Notes: generated from the sequence alone by a model not told the origin. 64,000 nucleotides of DNA from Alphaproteobacteria bacterium MedPE-SWcel (GCA_001874255.1 MPDC01000018.1:1-64000), one strand, 5' to 3'; shown: positions 54,501-62,553, counted from the first letter of the stretch. Numbers and translations: made by a program.

Positions 54501-55026
54501 GCTGGTACAGGCCGGAGATGCCTGCGGCCTCTTCCAGCACCCGGCGGCGGGCCTTGGGTTTGGCATTGATCAGCTCAGAGATCTGCCCCTGCCGCACCAG
54601 AGCCGGCGAATGGGCACCGGTGGAGGCATCCGCAAAGAGCATCTGCACGTCCTTGGCCCGCACATCGCGGGTGTTCGCCTTGTAGGCCGAGCCGACGTCG
54701 CGCGTGATCCGGCGCACGATATCGAGCTGATCCGCCTCGTTGAACCCCGATGGCGCCAGCCGTTCCGAATTGTCGATCTGCAGGCTGACTTCGGCAAAGT
54801 TGCGGGCCGGACGCGAGGCGGTGCCCGCAAAGATCACATCCTCCATCCCGCCGCCGCGCATCGCCTTGGCGCGGGTTTCCCCCATCACCCAGCGCAGCGC
54901 CTCCAGCAGGTTCGACTTGCCGCAGCCGTTTGGCCCCACAACGCCCGTGAGACCATCGGAGATGATCAGGTCGGTGGGGTCAACAAAGCTTTTGAAGCCC
55001 GTCAGCCTGAGTTTGGAGAACCGCAA
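51571..55026 (-). CDS. smc: Chromosome segregation protein SMC
   Basis: Chromosome condensation ATPase, working with ScpA/ScpB, 1151 residues. Walker A GPNGCGKSN (31-39) in the N-terminal head, two long coiled coils, a hinge near residues 510-640, then the C-terminal head with signature LLSGGEQ (from 1051) and Walker B CVLDEVDAP (Asp1080, Glu1081). All ATPase motifs are intact. Convergent with the transglycosylase gene; the 3' end meets an 11-bp repeat array. Confidence 0.97.
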   Translation of the reverse strand: MRFSKLRLTGFKSFVDPTDLIISDGLTGVVGPNGCGKSNLLEALRWVMGETRAKAMRGGGMEDVIFAGTASRPARNFAEVSLQIDNSERLAPSGFNEADQLDIVRRITRDVGSAYKANTRDVRAKDVQMLFADASTGAHSPALVRQGQISELINAKPKARRRVLEEAAGISGLYQRRHEAELKLRSTEQNLLRVDDVIEQLATQLGQLGRQAKQAQRYREIGEKLRLAEGTLLYRRWREADEARASAEDELRIRVTQAAKAEALARAAAVKRADAEESLPPLREEEAIAAAILQRFVVQRDALSDQEAQARQSIERLNNRIQQLGNDIDRETGLNKDAGETIERLEWEKRELAKAGEGHEDRMEEAAELARDSAVILQTGEDHLSQVTEDVARLAARHQSAQRSVEDCRRALDRAEAEGTRAQAAMGLAREALAGSEEAFETAVEAEEEARDAAELAEEALAEADELRTQTQAHETEARAQRSEAEGELGALRAEVTALAKLVERDTAEGGQVMDDLRVTPGYEKALGAALADDLRAPLAESDGPTGWLHLPAYARDMPLPDGADPLAKFVDGPEALWRRISQIGVVDPDSAARLQPTLQPGQRLVTPEGDLWRWDGYRSWAEDAPSAAAMRLEQMNRLEALKQDMAHANARTEGAQAAHETLMRKLEEVTRADQAARQARRTADQRVADAARALSRAEAERNLAEGKLENFGIAVARHEEDAMTARLQLKEAETSQAGLGDLAEARARVEDIKHSVEAARITMLSHRSALDELRREGEARTKRAQTVTKEISGWRHRLDSADKRISELEERRETSLEELEDAMAVPGEIAEMREELNDQIAEAETRKSEATEALVVAEGILREAVHTEREAERLASEAREARARSEARTEAARETVDATAERILEEMQLAPEALLEKLGVAPEDMPTAEELEVEVNRHKRQRDALGAVNLRAEEDAREVQEEYDTLVAEKLDLEEAVKTLRSGIASLNREGRERLLTAFEQVNASFTMLFTHLFGGGEANLLMVESDDPLDAGLEIMCQPPGKKLSTLSLLSGGEQTLTAMALIFAVFLSNPAPICVLDEVDAPLDDANVTRFCDLLDEMCRQTDTRFLIITHHAVTMARMDRLFGVTMQEKGVSQLVSVDLKKAEALVA

Positions 55027-55154
55027 GAGCGTCCTTTCAACTGATTCCGTTGCCGGAAATCACAGCGGCTTGCAGGCCGGGAGTCAACGGGGCTGACCGC
55101 AAAATCGGGACTTCCCCTCGCGGCAGCCCACCATATCTTGTGGATAACCCCGGT

Positions 55155-56369
55155 TCAGCGCGCGGCCTGCAGAACGCGGCCCAACCGCGCCATACCTTCG
55201 GCGATCTCGGCCTCGGTGCTATTGGAAAAGCTCAGTCGGAGACTGTTTTCGCCGCTGCCATCCGCGAAAAACGCCTGTCCGGGCACAAAGGCGACCTTTT
55301 CGACGGCCAGCGCCGTTTCCAGCAGAGCGGCGCCATTCAGACCTTCGGGCAGGGTCACCCAGATGAACATGCCGCCCTCGGGCCGGGTCCAGCTGACACC
55401 GGGCGGCATGTGCTCCTTCAGGGCCACCAGCATCGCATCACGGCGGCGACCATAGGCCTGCCGCAGCCCGGCGGTGTGACGCTCGAACAGGGCCTCGGCC
55501 ACCTGATGAATGGCAATCTGGTTCAGAGTTGGCGAGTGCAGATCCGAAGCCTGTTTCATCAGCACCAATTGGGAAATCACCGGTTCGGCCGCAACCACCC
55601 AGCCGACCCGCAGACCCGGGGACAGCGTTTTCGAGAAAGTGCCGCAGTAGATCGTCCGGCAGGCCTCGAGATTGCCGCCGTTTTGGTCCTGTTCCAGCGC
55701 CAGGAGCGGCGGCACCGGATCGCCGTCGTATCGCAAGGCCTGATAGGCGGAATCCTCGATCACCGCGCAGTCGAGCGCGGCCGCCGTTTCCAGCACCTGC
55801 ACCCGCTCCGCACGGGTCAGCGTCAGACCCGTGGGATTGTCGAAATCAGGGCTGAGATAGGCGAATTTCACGCGTCCGCCCGCGGCCTCTGCGGCGCTGG
55901 CATATTGCTCCGGTCGCCGATCCTCGCCAAGCCGCAGACGGTCGTAGCTGGGTTCATAGGCATTGAAGGCCGCAAGCGCGCCGAGATAGGTCGGCCAGCC
56001 GACCAATGCCGTGTCGCCCGGGCTCAGGAAGAGTTTGCCCAGATAGTCCAGCGCCTGTTGCGATCCGGAGGTGATCACTACGTTTTCAGGACGACAGGTC
56101 ACGCCGAGCCCGGCCATATACGAAACGATCCACTGCCGGAGCGGCAGATAGCCCTCGCTCACCGAATATTGCAGCGCCTGCGCCTGATGGTCCGGTGACA
56201 GCGCGTCCTGCAACGCCTTGCCAAAGGCCTCGACCGGGAAAAGTGCGGGGTCGGGTATCCCACCAGCAAAGGACAGCATACCGGGCTGATCCAGCAATTT
56301 CAGAAGCTCGCGAATTTCCGAAGCCTTCATGCGGGTCATTCGTGTCGCAAATTGCGCTGTAAGTGACAT
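55155..56369 (-). CDS. Fold-type I PLP aminotransferase (2-aminoadipate/MocR-like catalytic type)
   Basis: A 404-residue aminotransferase related to LysN/2-aminoadipate transaminases and to the catalytic half of MocR regulators, but without a HTH. SFAGGIPDPALFP, VITSGSQQALDYLGKLFLSPGD and the PLP Lys in CGTFSKTLSPGLRVGW are clear. Substrate unknown; branched-chain or aromatic amino acids and alpha-aminoadipate are options. The ATG at 56369 follows AGGAAA. It is divergent from a FadR-type regulator over 155 bp containing paired palindromes. Confidence 0.9.
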   Translation of the reverse strand: MSLTAQFATRMTRMKASEIRELLKLLDQPGMLSFAGGIPDPALFPVEAFGKALQDALSPDHQAQALQYSVSEGYLPLRQWIVSYMAGLGVTCRPENVVITSGSQQALDYLGKLFLSPGDTALVGWPTYLGALAAFNAYEPSYDRLRLGEDRRPEQYASAAEAAGGRVKFAYLSPDFDNPTGLTLTRAERVQVLETAAALDCAVIEDSAYQALRYDGDPVPPLLALEQDQNGGNLEACRTIYCGTFSKTLSPGLRVGWVVAAEPVISQLVLMKQASDLHSPTLNQIAIHQVAEALFERHTAGLRQAYGRRRDAMLVALKEHMPPGVSWTRPEGGMFIWVTLPEGLNGAALLETALAVEKVAFVPGQAFFADGSGENSLRLSFSNSTEAEIAEGMARLGRVLQAAR

Positions 56370-56424
56370 TTTGGTTATTTCCTTTCGTCGACCTGGGCGC
56401 AAACGACAGGAAATGGAAATTAAT

Positions 56425-56439
56425 GTCAACAGTGCTGAC
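56425..56439. promoter_or_regulatory. Candidate operator 1: GTCA-N7-TGAC
   Basis: gtca (56425-56428), 7 bases, tgac (56436-56439), in the divergent aminotransferase/regulator spacer. Same architecture and spacing as the site at 56483-56501. Regulator binding is inferred. Confidence 0.5.
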
Positions 56440-56482
56440 CTATTATTTCAATCTTCGTGATCTTGCGAGGGACGTCACAAAG

Positions 56483-56501
56483 TGGTCATGTGCGTTGACC
56501 A
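56483..56501. promoter_or_regulatory. Candidate operator 2: TGGTCA-N7-TGACCA
   Basis: A perfect inverted repeat of 6 bp with a 7-base centre, 24 bp ahead of the regulator start codon. It is a longer version of the 56425 site. Confidence 0.55.
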
Positions 56502-56505
56502 ATTC

Positions 56506-56521
56506 AGATCTCGGGAGATCT
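56506..56521 (+). promoter_or_regulatory. Palindrome covering the regulator ribosome site
   Basis: agatctc-gg-gagatct is a perfect 7-bp inverted repeat that contains the GGGAG ribosome site and ends three bases before the ATG at 56525. In RNA it could mask translation initiation; in DNA it could bind protein. Confidence 0.5.
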
Positions 56522-56524
56522 CCC

Positions 56525-57292
56525 ATGCCGTTTCAAAAAGTTCAGCCGGAAAAGCTCTCGGCCGCCGTGGTGCGCCAGATCGAAAAGCTGATCCTGCGTG
56601 GCATCCTGCGCCCGGGCGAGCGATTGCCCTCGGAGCGGGAACTCTCGGATCGGCTTGGCGTGTCCCGCCCCTCGTTGCGAGATGCGCTGACCGAGCTGCA
56701 AGGGCGCGGCCTGCTGGTCAGCCGCGCAGGATCCGGGGTTTTTGTCGCCGATGTGCTGGGATCGGCCTTTTCACCGGCGCTGATCCAGCTGTTTGCCAGC
56801 GATGACGAAGCGGTTTTTGACTATCTCTCCTTTCGCCGCGATCTGGAAGGGCTGGCGGCGGAACGCGCCGCCCGGTTCGCCTCGGATGCGGATCTGGAGG
56901 TCATTCAGGCGATCTTTGACAAGATGACCCATGCGGGTGATCCGGGCCAGTCCACTGACGCCGCCGAGCTTGATGCGCAATTCCACTCCGCGATACTGGA
57001 GGCGAGCCATAACGTGGTCATGCTGCATATGATGCGGTCCATGTTCGACATGCTGCGCAAGGGGGTGTTCTACAACCGGCAGATCATGTTCCGCCAGCAC
57101 ACCACCTGCGAGGCGCTGCTGGAACAGCATCGCGCCATCAATGCAGCCCTTCAGGACCGCGATCCGCTGGCCGCACGGCAGGCGGTGGAGACCCACCTGG
57201 ATTATGTCAAGAAAGCTCTGGAAGAGCAGATCCGGGCCGACCGCAATGCCGAGATCGCTGCCCAGCGATTGCAACATGAGCTGAACCGCTAG
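56525..57292 (+). CDS. GntR-family transcription regulator, FadR/FCD subfamily
   Basis: A 255-residue regulator. The N-terminal winged helix has GILRPGERLPSERELSDRLGVSRPSLRDALTEL, and the C-terminal FCD domain carries metal/ligand-binding residues in AELDAQFHSAILEASHN and a late ETHLDYV. Ligand unknown; many relatives sense carboxylic acids. The ATG at 56525 has GGGAG ahead inside a palindrome. It is divergent from the aminotransferase, its likely target along with itself. Confidence 0.92.
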   Translation: MPFQKVQPEKLSAAVVRQIEKLILRGILRPGERLPSERELSDRLGVSRPSLRDALTELQGRGLLVSRAGSGVFVADVLGSAFSPALIQLFASDDEAVFDYLSFRRDLEGLAAERAARFASDADLEVIQAIFDKMTHAGDPGQSTDAAELDAQFHSAILEASHNVVMLHMMRSMFDMLRKGVFYNRQIMFRQHTTCEALLEQHRAINAALQDRDPLAARQAVETHLDYVKKALEEQIRADRNAEIAAQRLQHELNR

Positions 57293-57357
57293 GGGGATGC
57301 CGTCCGGCGAACGAGCAGACCCGGTCGCCCGCGTCTCCCCGGTCGCAGCTGGGAGCA

Positions 57358-58185
57358 TCACATTCCGATGCTGTCGATAAAGGCGCGTGTATTGGCGTTC
57401 AGCGCCGCAGTGAAAATCATCTCTGCACTGTCGATTTCGACGATCCGCCCCTCTTCCATATAGGCCACCCGGTCTGCGACCTGCGCCGTCTCCGATAGGG
57501 TGGATGTGGCCAGAACCAGCGTATGGTCTGTCTTCAGGTCCTCAACCAGCCGGTTCAGGAGCTCCAGCTCCATCCGGTCAATCGATCCCGTCGGCCGGTC
57601 CAGCAACAGGATATCCGGCTTGATTGCCAGGCTGCGGGCGATGCACAACAGGCGCTGCTGATGGATCGGCAGATCGGTGCCGCGCTTGCGATGCAGCACG
57701 TCGCGCAGGTCCTCCCACAACAGGCATCGGCGCAATGTGGTCTCGACCAGCTCTGCCATTGAAGGTTTGTCCATGGCCACCCGATGCAGACGCGCGCCAT
57801 AGGCGATATTGTCCCAGATCGACGTCGGGAAAGGGTTCGCGCGCTGGGGCACAAAGGCAATCATGCGGCGCACAGCCGGGAGGTCGCAGGCGCGGCCGTA
57901 GATATCCTGCTGCCCGTAGATCAGAGCGCCGCTTACCTCGACCCCACGGGTCTCGTCCAGCAGCCGGCACATCGCCCGCAACAGGGCAGTCTTGCCGGAG
58001 CCCGCGCGACCAATCAGGCCCAGAACCTCGCCCCGGCACAGATCAAAGGTCAGCTCCGACAAAAGCGCCTTCTGGCCGAGGGAAATGCTGAAATTCCGCA
58101 GCGCCATGACGGTCTCGTCTCCGGGAGCGGAACCGCCAGGGCCGACAGACTTGGTTTGCTGATGGAAGGGGAGCGGATGGAACAT
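57358..58185 (-). CDS. Degenerate PstB-like ABC ATPase (probable pseudo-enzyme)
   Basis: A 275-residue protein with the overall layout of the phosphate-transporter ATPase PstB. Walker A GRAGSGKT (59-66) and the Q-loop FVPQR are kept. The signature LSGGQ reads LPIHQ (172-176), Walker B ends LLLDRP so the catalytic Glu is Arg197, and the switch His is a Ser in ATSTLSET. No permease or binding-protein gene is near. Start at ATG 58185, with earlier TTG possible. It may bind ATP but should not hydrolyse it efficiently; a signalling role is inferred. Confidence 0.85.
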   Translation of the reverse strand: MFHPLPFHQQTKSVGPGGSAPGDETVMALRNFSISLGQKALLSELTFDLCRGEVLGLIGRAGSGKTALLRAMCRLLDETRGVEVSGALIYGQQDIYGRACDLPAVRRMIAFVPQRANPFPTSIWDNIAYGARLHRVAMDKPSMAELVETTLRRCLLWEDLRDVLHRKRGTDLPIHQQRLLCIARSLAIKPDILLLDRPTGSIDRMELELLNRLVEDLKTDHTLVLATSTLSETAQVADRVAYMEEGRIVEIDSAEMIFTAALNANTRAFIDSIGM

Positions 58186-58289
58186 AGTCGGGCAGCCTTG
58201 GGCATTATTGTTGTCCCTGCAGTCGCACAAGAGCGTTAATCGGTCACGTCGCAACGCAAAACTATCATAAAAAATTCATGCACCCATGC

Positions 58290-58318
58290 AAAAGCCCCGG
58301 CGTTTCCACCGGGGCTTT
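58290..58318 (-). terminator. Terminator of the atp F0 operon
   Basis: A perfect 10-bp stem, aaagccccgg (58291-58300) and ccggggcttt (58309-58318), with an 8-base loop; on the minus strand the stem runs into TTTT. It lies 27 bp past the atpF stop. Confidence 0.88.
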
Positions 58319-58344
58319 CGAGAAAGGTTCGACGGGCAAGCAGC

Positions 58345-58902
58345 CTAGTGGAGCTTGGCGTCGACGTCCTGAATGGCCGCGTCGATCAGCTTGTTCGCTT
58401 CGGTCGCCGTCATCTGCTTTGAAATCACCTGATCGGCGACCTCGATAGCGATGGTAATGGCACGATCGCGCACCTCTTTGACGGCGGTGGCCTCGGCAGA
58501 GGCGATCTGTTCCACCGCGGCAGCCATACGGCGCGCGATGGAGGCTTCGAGATCGGCCTTGGCCTGTTCGGCGGCCGCAGCGGCCTCGTCACGCGCATTG
58601 GCGACGATGCGTTCAGCCTGGGCCTGAACTTCCTGTTGCTTGCGCTCGTAGGAGGCCAGAAGTGTCTGCGCCTCCTCCCGAAGGGCCCGCGCCTCTTCCA
58701 GTTCCGACTTGATGCTTTCCGCACGTCCGTCGAGCTGTTTGCCAATCATGGATGGCACTTTGGCAGCGAGCAGGATGCCAACGAACAGCAGGAACGCGAG
58801 AATGACGACAAAGTCGGTGTTGCCGAGGTTGGCGCCACCACCGGCTGCGAAGGCAGGCGCGGCAGAAGCGAGGGTCAAAGCCAGTGCAAGAGTAACACGC
58901 AT
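58345..58902 (-). CDS. atpF: ATP synthase F0 subunit b
   Basis: One of two peripheral-stalk b-type subunits of F0F1 ATP synthase, 185 residues. The N-terminus looks like a cleavable signal (ALALTLASAAPAFAA) before a membrane helix (about 31-48), then a long, charged coiled coil. The ATG at 58902 is fixed by that pattern. It is the last gene of atpIBEXF and follows b' by 4 bp. Confidence 0.94.
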   Translation of the reverse strand: MRVTLALALTLASAAPAFAAGGGANLGNTDFVVILAFLLFVGILLAAKVPSMIGKQLDGRAESIKSELEEARALREEAQTLLASYERKQQEVQAQAERIVANARDEAAAAAEQAKADLEASIARRMAAAVEQIASAEATAVKEVRDRAITIAIEVADQVISKQMTATEANKLIDAAIQDVDAKLH

Positions 58903-58906
58903 GATC

Positions 58907-59473
58907 TCAGCCCTCCGTCCGTTCGGCGACCGCAGCCGCAATGGTTTTCGCATCGTCCTTGCCGCCCAGCGCCGCAATCAGCGCAGAAGCAGTGTCGGAC
59001 GCGACGATTTTGACGCTATCCAGAGCAGAGGCCCGGATTTCGGCAATGGCGGCCTCGGATTCTGCTGCCTTGGCAGAGATTTCCACGTCCGCTTTGGCGA
59101 TCGCCTCATCAACACCGGCCTGAATTTCGGCGCGGGTTTCAATGGCAATACGCTGTGCCTCGGCACGGGCATCCGCCAGCGCCTTGTTATAAGCGTTTTC
59201 GGCCTCTTGTGCCTTGGCTTTCAGATCTTCAGCCGCGGCGAGGTCGTTGGTGATGGTGCCCTGGCGCTCGTTCAGGATCGCTGCGATACGAGGCAGCGCA
59301 ACGCGCGACAGGATCATGTAGATCACGACAAGCGTGACCAGAAGCCAGAAGATCTGGTTTCCGTAGGTCGAGAAGTCCAGCTGCGGCATGCCCGAAGAAC
59401 CGTGGGCAGCATCTGCTGCACCATGCGCCGCGTCGGCAGCTCCATGACCTGCGTCATGCGTATTGGTTGCCAT
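58907..59473 (-). CDS. atpX: ATP synthase F0 subunit b' with His-rich N-terminal repeats
   Basis: The second stalk subunit, characteristic of photosynthetic and related alphaproteobacteria, 188 residues. One membrane helix (about 39-58) and a coiled coil follow an unusual 28-residue N-terminal extension with tandem GAADAAH repeats (residues 11-17 and 18-24) and four histidines. Named atpX after Rhodobacter capsulatus; atpF2 or atpG elsewhere. Confidence 0.93.
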   Translation of the reverse strand: MATNTHDAGHGAADAAHGAADAAHGSSGMPQLDFSTYGNQIFWLLVTLVVIYMILSRVALPRIAAILNERQGTITNDLAAAEDLKAKAQEAENAYNKALADARAEAQRIAIETRAEIQAGVDEAIAKADVEISAKAAESEAAIAEIRASALDSVKIVASDTASALIAALGGKDDAKTIAAAVAERTEG

Positions 59474-59559
59474 GTCGTCCTCCTATGGAACTTGCCGTTA
59501 CACCGGGCGGGGCACAGATCGCGCACCGCCCGGCCGTAAGGAAAAAGCTTCCGAAGGTC

Positions 59560-59784
59560 TTAGACGGCGAACATCAGCAGCAGAGCAACCAGGAACGAGA
59601 AGATGCCCAGAGCTTCTGCGAATGCGATGCCGATGAAGAGGGTTGCGGTCTGGGATGCAGCCGCAGAGGGGTTGCGCAGCGCGCCTGCCAGGAAGTTAGC
59701 AGCAACGTTGCCAACACCCAGAGCAGCAATACCAGTACCCATGCCAGCCAGGCCAGCGCCGATGTATGCGAGATCGCCTTCCAT
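59560..59784 (-). CDS. atpE: ATP synthase F0 subunit c
   Basis: Proton-translocating rotor subunit, 74 residues, two helices. The essential carboxylate is the Glu in [15 protein letters not shown], and the loop has RNPSAAASQ. Normal for an H+-type ring. It lies between atpB (68 bp) and b' (86 bp). Confidence 0.97.
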   Translation of the reverse strand: MEGDLAYIGAGLAGMGTGIAALGVGNVAANFLAGALRNPSAAASQTATLFIGIAFAEALGIFSFLVALLLMFAV

Positions 59785-59852
59785 GATAGTATCTCCTTAC
59801 GATTTGGAAGTTGCAGATTGGTAGTTCAGACCAGCAGTCCGTGCGGGGTTTA

Positions 59853-60656
59853 TCAGTGCGACGGGTGCAGCGCGTCCTTGAGATAGACGCAGGTCAGAAT
59901 GGTGAACACGTAGGCCTGAATGAAGGCCACGAGAACCTCGAGCGCGTAGAAGGCGCTGATGGCGAAGATCGGCAGGAAGGAGGCGAAACCGAGCGCCCCT
60001 GCAAAGCCTGCGAAAACCTTGAGAACCGCGTGGCCCGCCATGATGTTGCCCGCCAGACGAATGCAGAGGCTCACGGGGCGCACGAAGTATGAAATCACCT
60101 CGATCAGGGCCAGGACCGGACGCAGAGCCAGCGGCGCGGAGCTCACCCAGAACAGGCCGAGGAACTTGGCACCGTGCAGCACGAAGCCGGTCACGGTGAT
60201 GGCGACGAAGACCAAGACCGCCAGCACGCCGGTCACGGCGAAATGCGAGGTAGTGGTGAAGCTCATCGGGATCAGGCCGAGGAAGTTGGCCGTGACGATG
60301 AACATGAACAGCGTCATGATATAGGGGAAGAACTTGACGGCGTCCTTGCCGGCGACATCCTCGACCATCTTGTAGATGAACCCATAGGCCAGTTCGGCCA
60401 CGGATTGGGCGCGGGAGGGGACGATGCCGCGGTTGGCGGAGCCAAGCACCAGCAGAACGAAGATCGCGCCGATGGCCAGGAACATCCACAGGGTCACGTT
60501 GGTGGGCGTGTACCAGGCCACGTGATCGCCGCCAAACAGCGCCTCGACCGTGAACTGATCCATCGGATGGATGGCCAGACCCGCATGTTCCGGGGCGAAC
60601 AACACACCCGATACAACAACCAGAGCCAGAGCTACGTAAAAGACCAGTTTGCCCAT
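59853..60656 (-). CDS. atpB: ATP synthase F0 subunit a
   Basis: Forms the proton half-channels next to the c ring, 267 residues. The essential Arg is in [16 protein letters not shown], and [10 protein letters not shown] starts the N-terminal region. The ATG at 60656 has AGGAG ahead at 9 bases. Second gene of the F0 operon. Confidence 0.97.
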   Translation of the reverse strand: MGKLVFYVALALVVVSGVLFAPEHAGLAIHPMDQFTVEALFGGDHVAWYTPTNVTLWMFLAIGAIFVLLVLGSANRGIVPSRAQSVAELAYGFIYKMVEDVAGKDAVKFFPYIMTLFMFIVTANFLGLIPMSFTTTSHFAVTGVLAVLVFVAITVTGFVLHGAKFLGLFWVSSAPLALRPVLALIEVISYFVRPVSLCIRLAGNIMAGHAVLKVFAGFAGALGFASFLPIFAISAFYALEVLVAFIQAYVFTILTCVYLKDALHPSH

Positions 60657-60694
60657 CGTTCCGCTTCTCCTGTCGCCGGGCCAGGGCCCGGCAT

Positions 60695-61045
60695 TCATGC
60701 GTCTTTGTCAGCCTTGGCGTGTTTTTCCGCCTCGGCCATTTGCTTGTCCTGGATCTCGCCTGCGCTGCGGAGCATCACTTTCACCCCGGCGGCCAGACCC
60801 AGCATTATAAACAGCACCATGAAGATGGGCATCGTCCCCAAAAGGACATCCAACCCGTATCCGATGCCGAGGCCGATCACGAGACCGGCCACCAATTCCG
60901 TCACCATTCGCCAGGCCTGATTGGCCATCGAATAATGTTCATCCGCGCGGGGCGCCGGCTCCTCATGCGCCTGTTTGGCGGCAGCCAGCTTTTCCTCCAG
61001 CTGCGCCATGCGCTGCTTTTGGTCGTCGTCGATCAACGGACGCAT
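60695..61045 (-). CDS. atpI: ATP synthase accessory protein AtpI
   Basis: Membrane protein that helps assemble the c ring, 116 residues. A hydrophilic N-terminus with a coiled-coil stretch precedes two helices, [22 protein letters not shown] and [19 protein letters not shown], typical of the AtpI/AtpZ family, and ends in a Lys-rich tail. The ATG at 61045 or the GTG at 61051 could be the start. It leads the F0 operon and follows a hairpin-bearing leader. Confidence 0.88.
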   Translation of the reverse strand: MRPLIDDDQKQRMAQLEEKLAAAKQAHEEPAPRADEHYSMANQAWRMVTELVAGLVIGLGIGYGLDVLLGTMPIFMVLFIMLGLAAGVKVMLRSAGEIQDKQMAEAEKHAKADKDA

Positions 61046-61070
61046 CCTCACACGAAATCTGAGGCTGTTG

Positions 61071-61096
61071 CTAAGCGGTCCCCCGCTTAGAGTCAA
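61071..61096 (-). promoter_or_regulatory. Hairpin with -35-like hexamer ahead of the atp operon
   Basis: On the minus strand TTGACT (61096-61091) is directly followed by a perfect 8-bp inverted repeat, ctaagcgg (61071-61078) with ccgcttag (61083-61090). TTGACT may be a -35 element and the palindrome an operator or leader hairpin. No strong -10 is seen. Confidence 0.45.
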
Positions 61097-61213
61097 TTGC
61101 GCATATCCTCGACCGGGAAATTGATATTGTTGTTTGTTTTCAATACCAACACCAGCCGCCGCCCGGCCAACGGGTTTTGGGGCGCGAGGCGCATTCGGGT
61201 GCAATTGCGATAT

Positions 61214-62125
61214 TCAACCATTCGGTTGATCTTGAAATCCAGCCCTCCGACCGCGGCGCCGAAACAGCCTGCCATCGATCAGCAGCAGGCCGAGAAGGAT
61301 GGCGAACAGCCCCGCAAGGTGACTGACCGCCAGCTCTTCGCCGAGGACCATCACCCCAAGTGTCAGCGCCGATGTCGGCGCAATCAGGGTCGGCAGCGTG
61401 ATATTCGTCGGGCCGACCTTTGGCAGCACCCAGTAAAAGACGATGAACGCGGCTGAGGTCAGCACGAGCCCGATCACCAGCAAGGCGCCCCAGACCGCAG
61501 CACTGGGTCTGCCGGGAAGACCTTCGGCCCACAGCGCCAGGGGCAACACGCAGAGGGTCGCGCCGGTCAGCGCCCAGGTCACCAGCACCACCGGCTCCAG
61601 ATCCCGGAACTGGCGGGCGAGATTGACCGAAAGCGCATAGCACATTGGCGCCCCGAGGGTGACCAGAACCGCCCAGACCCGAGAGGGGTCGCCGTTCTGC
61701 AGGATCGGCAGCGACAGGATGACGATACCGCACAGGCCCGCCGCTACGCCGAGACTCTTGAGCCATGTGGCGCGCTCGCCTCCGGGCCAGAAATGGGTGA
61801 CCAGAACCGCGAGCGCAGGCGTGCAGGCGTTGACGATCCCCGCGACGCCACTGGCGATATGCTGTTGGCCGATGGCATAGCAGGAAAACGGGATGGCGTA
61901 GCTCAGGGCGCCAAACCCGGCCAGCATCGCGATCCGCGCGGGCGGCAGGCGCCAGTCGCGCCCACGCGCGAGGAGGAAAACCCAGCACCCGACCGCGCCG
62001 AATCCGACCCGCCCCGTTGCAATCCAGAGCGGCCCCAGTTCGCGCAGCAGCACCGCATTGAACATGAACGACATCCCCCAGCCGATGCCGAGGGTGATGA
62101 TGATTGCCCAATACCGCAGTGCCAT
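61214..62125 (-). CDS. DMT-superfamily (EamA) transporter
   Basis: A 303-residue, ten-helix drug/metabolite exporter with two EamA halves (MFNAVLLRELGPLWIATGRVGFGAVG and TLPTLIAPTSALTLGVMVLGEELAVSHLAG). Substrate unknown. ATG at 62125. It is divergent from the ArsR gene over 86 bp, a common regulator-target layout. Confidence 0.92.
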   Translation of the reverse strand: MALRYWAIIITLGIGWGMSFMFNAVLLRELGPLWIATGRVGFGAVGCWVFLLARGRDWRLPPARIAMLAGFGALSYAIPFSCYAIGQQHIASGVAGIVNACTPALAVLVTHFWPGGERATWLKSLGVAAGLCGIVILSLPILQNGDPSRVWAVLVTLGAPMCYALSVNLARQFRDLEPVVLVTWALTGATLCVLPLALWAEGLPGRPSAAVWGALLVIGLVLTSAAFIVFYWVLPKVGPTNITLPTLIAPTSALTLGVMVLGEELAVSHLAGLFAILLGLLLIDGRLFRRRGRRAGFQDQPNG

Positions 62126-62211
62126 GCCAAGCCGCTCCTGTCTGATTGCGGCATGTGTGACAGGTTGTTCGGGATTGTCGACCCGATTTCTGCGGTTTAG
62201 GACTGTCCCCC

Positions 62212-62553
62212 ATGAGCGACACTCTCGACACTGTTTTTGCGGCCCTTGCCGATCCGACCCGGCGGGCGATCCTGACCATGCTGTTGGAAGACGACATGGC
62301 CGTCACCGATGTGGCCGACCCCTTTGACATGTCGCTGGCGGCGATCTCGAAACATCTGGTGATCCTGTCGCGTGCCGGGCTGATCGCGCAGGAGAAACGC
62401 GGGCGGGTCAAATGGTGCAAACTGCAGCCCGACGCCCTGCGGGCCGCATCGGTCTGGATGCAGGGATTTGGCCAGTTCGAGCCGGTGAACCTCGATGCAT
62501 TCGAGCGGTTTCTGGAAAGCGAACTCGCAGCGCCCCCGCCGGATGAGACCTAG
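62212..62553 (+). CDS. ArsR-family transcription regulator
   Basis: A 113-residue winged-helix regulator. FAALADPTRRAILTMLL and MSLAAISKHLVILSRAGLIAQEKRGRVKW are typical of the subgroup that acts on downstream genes without metal-binding Cys pairs; no such Cys pair is seen. The stop codon shares the CTAG tetranucleotide with the convergent transglutaminase gene. Likely target: the divergent EamA gene. Confidence 0.92.
   Translation: MSDTLDTVFAALADPTRRAILTMLLEDDMAVTDVADPFDMSLAAISKHLVILSRAGLIAQEKRGRVKWCKLQPDALRAASVWMQGFGQFEPVNLDAFERFLESELAAPPPDET

Noticed and set aside
52870..55044. A 724-codon plus-strand frame
   Set aside because: Antisense shadow of smc.
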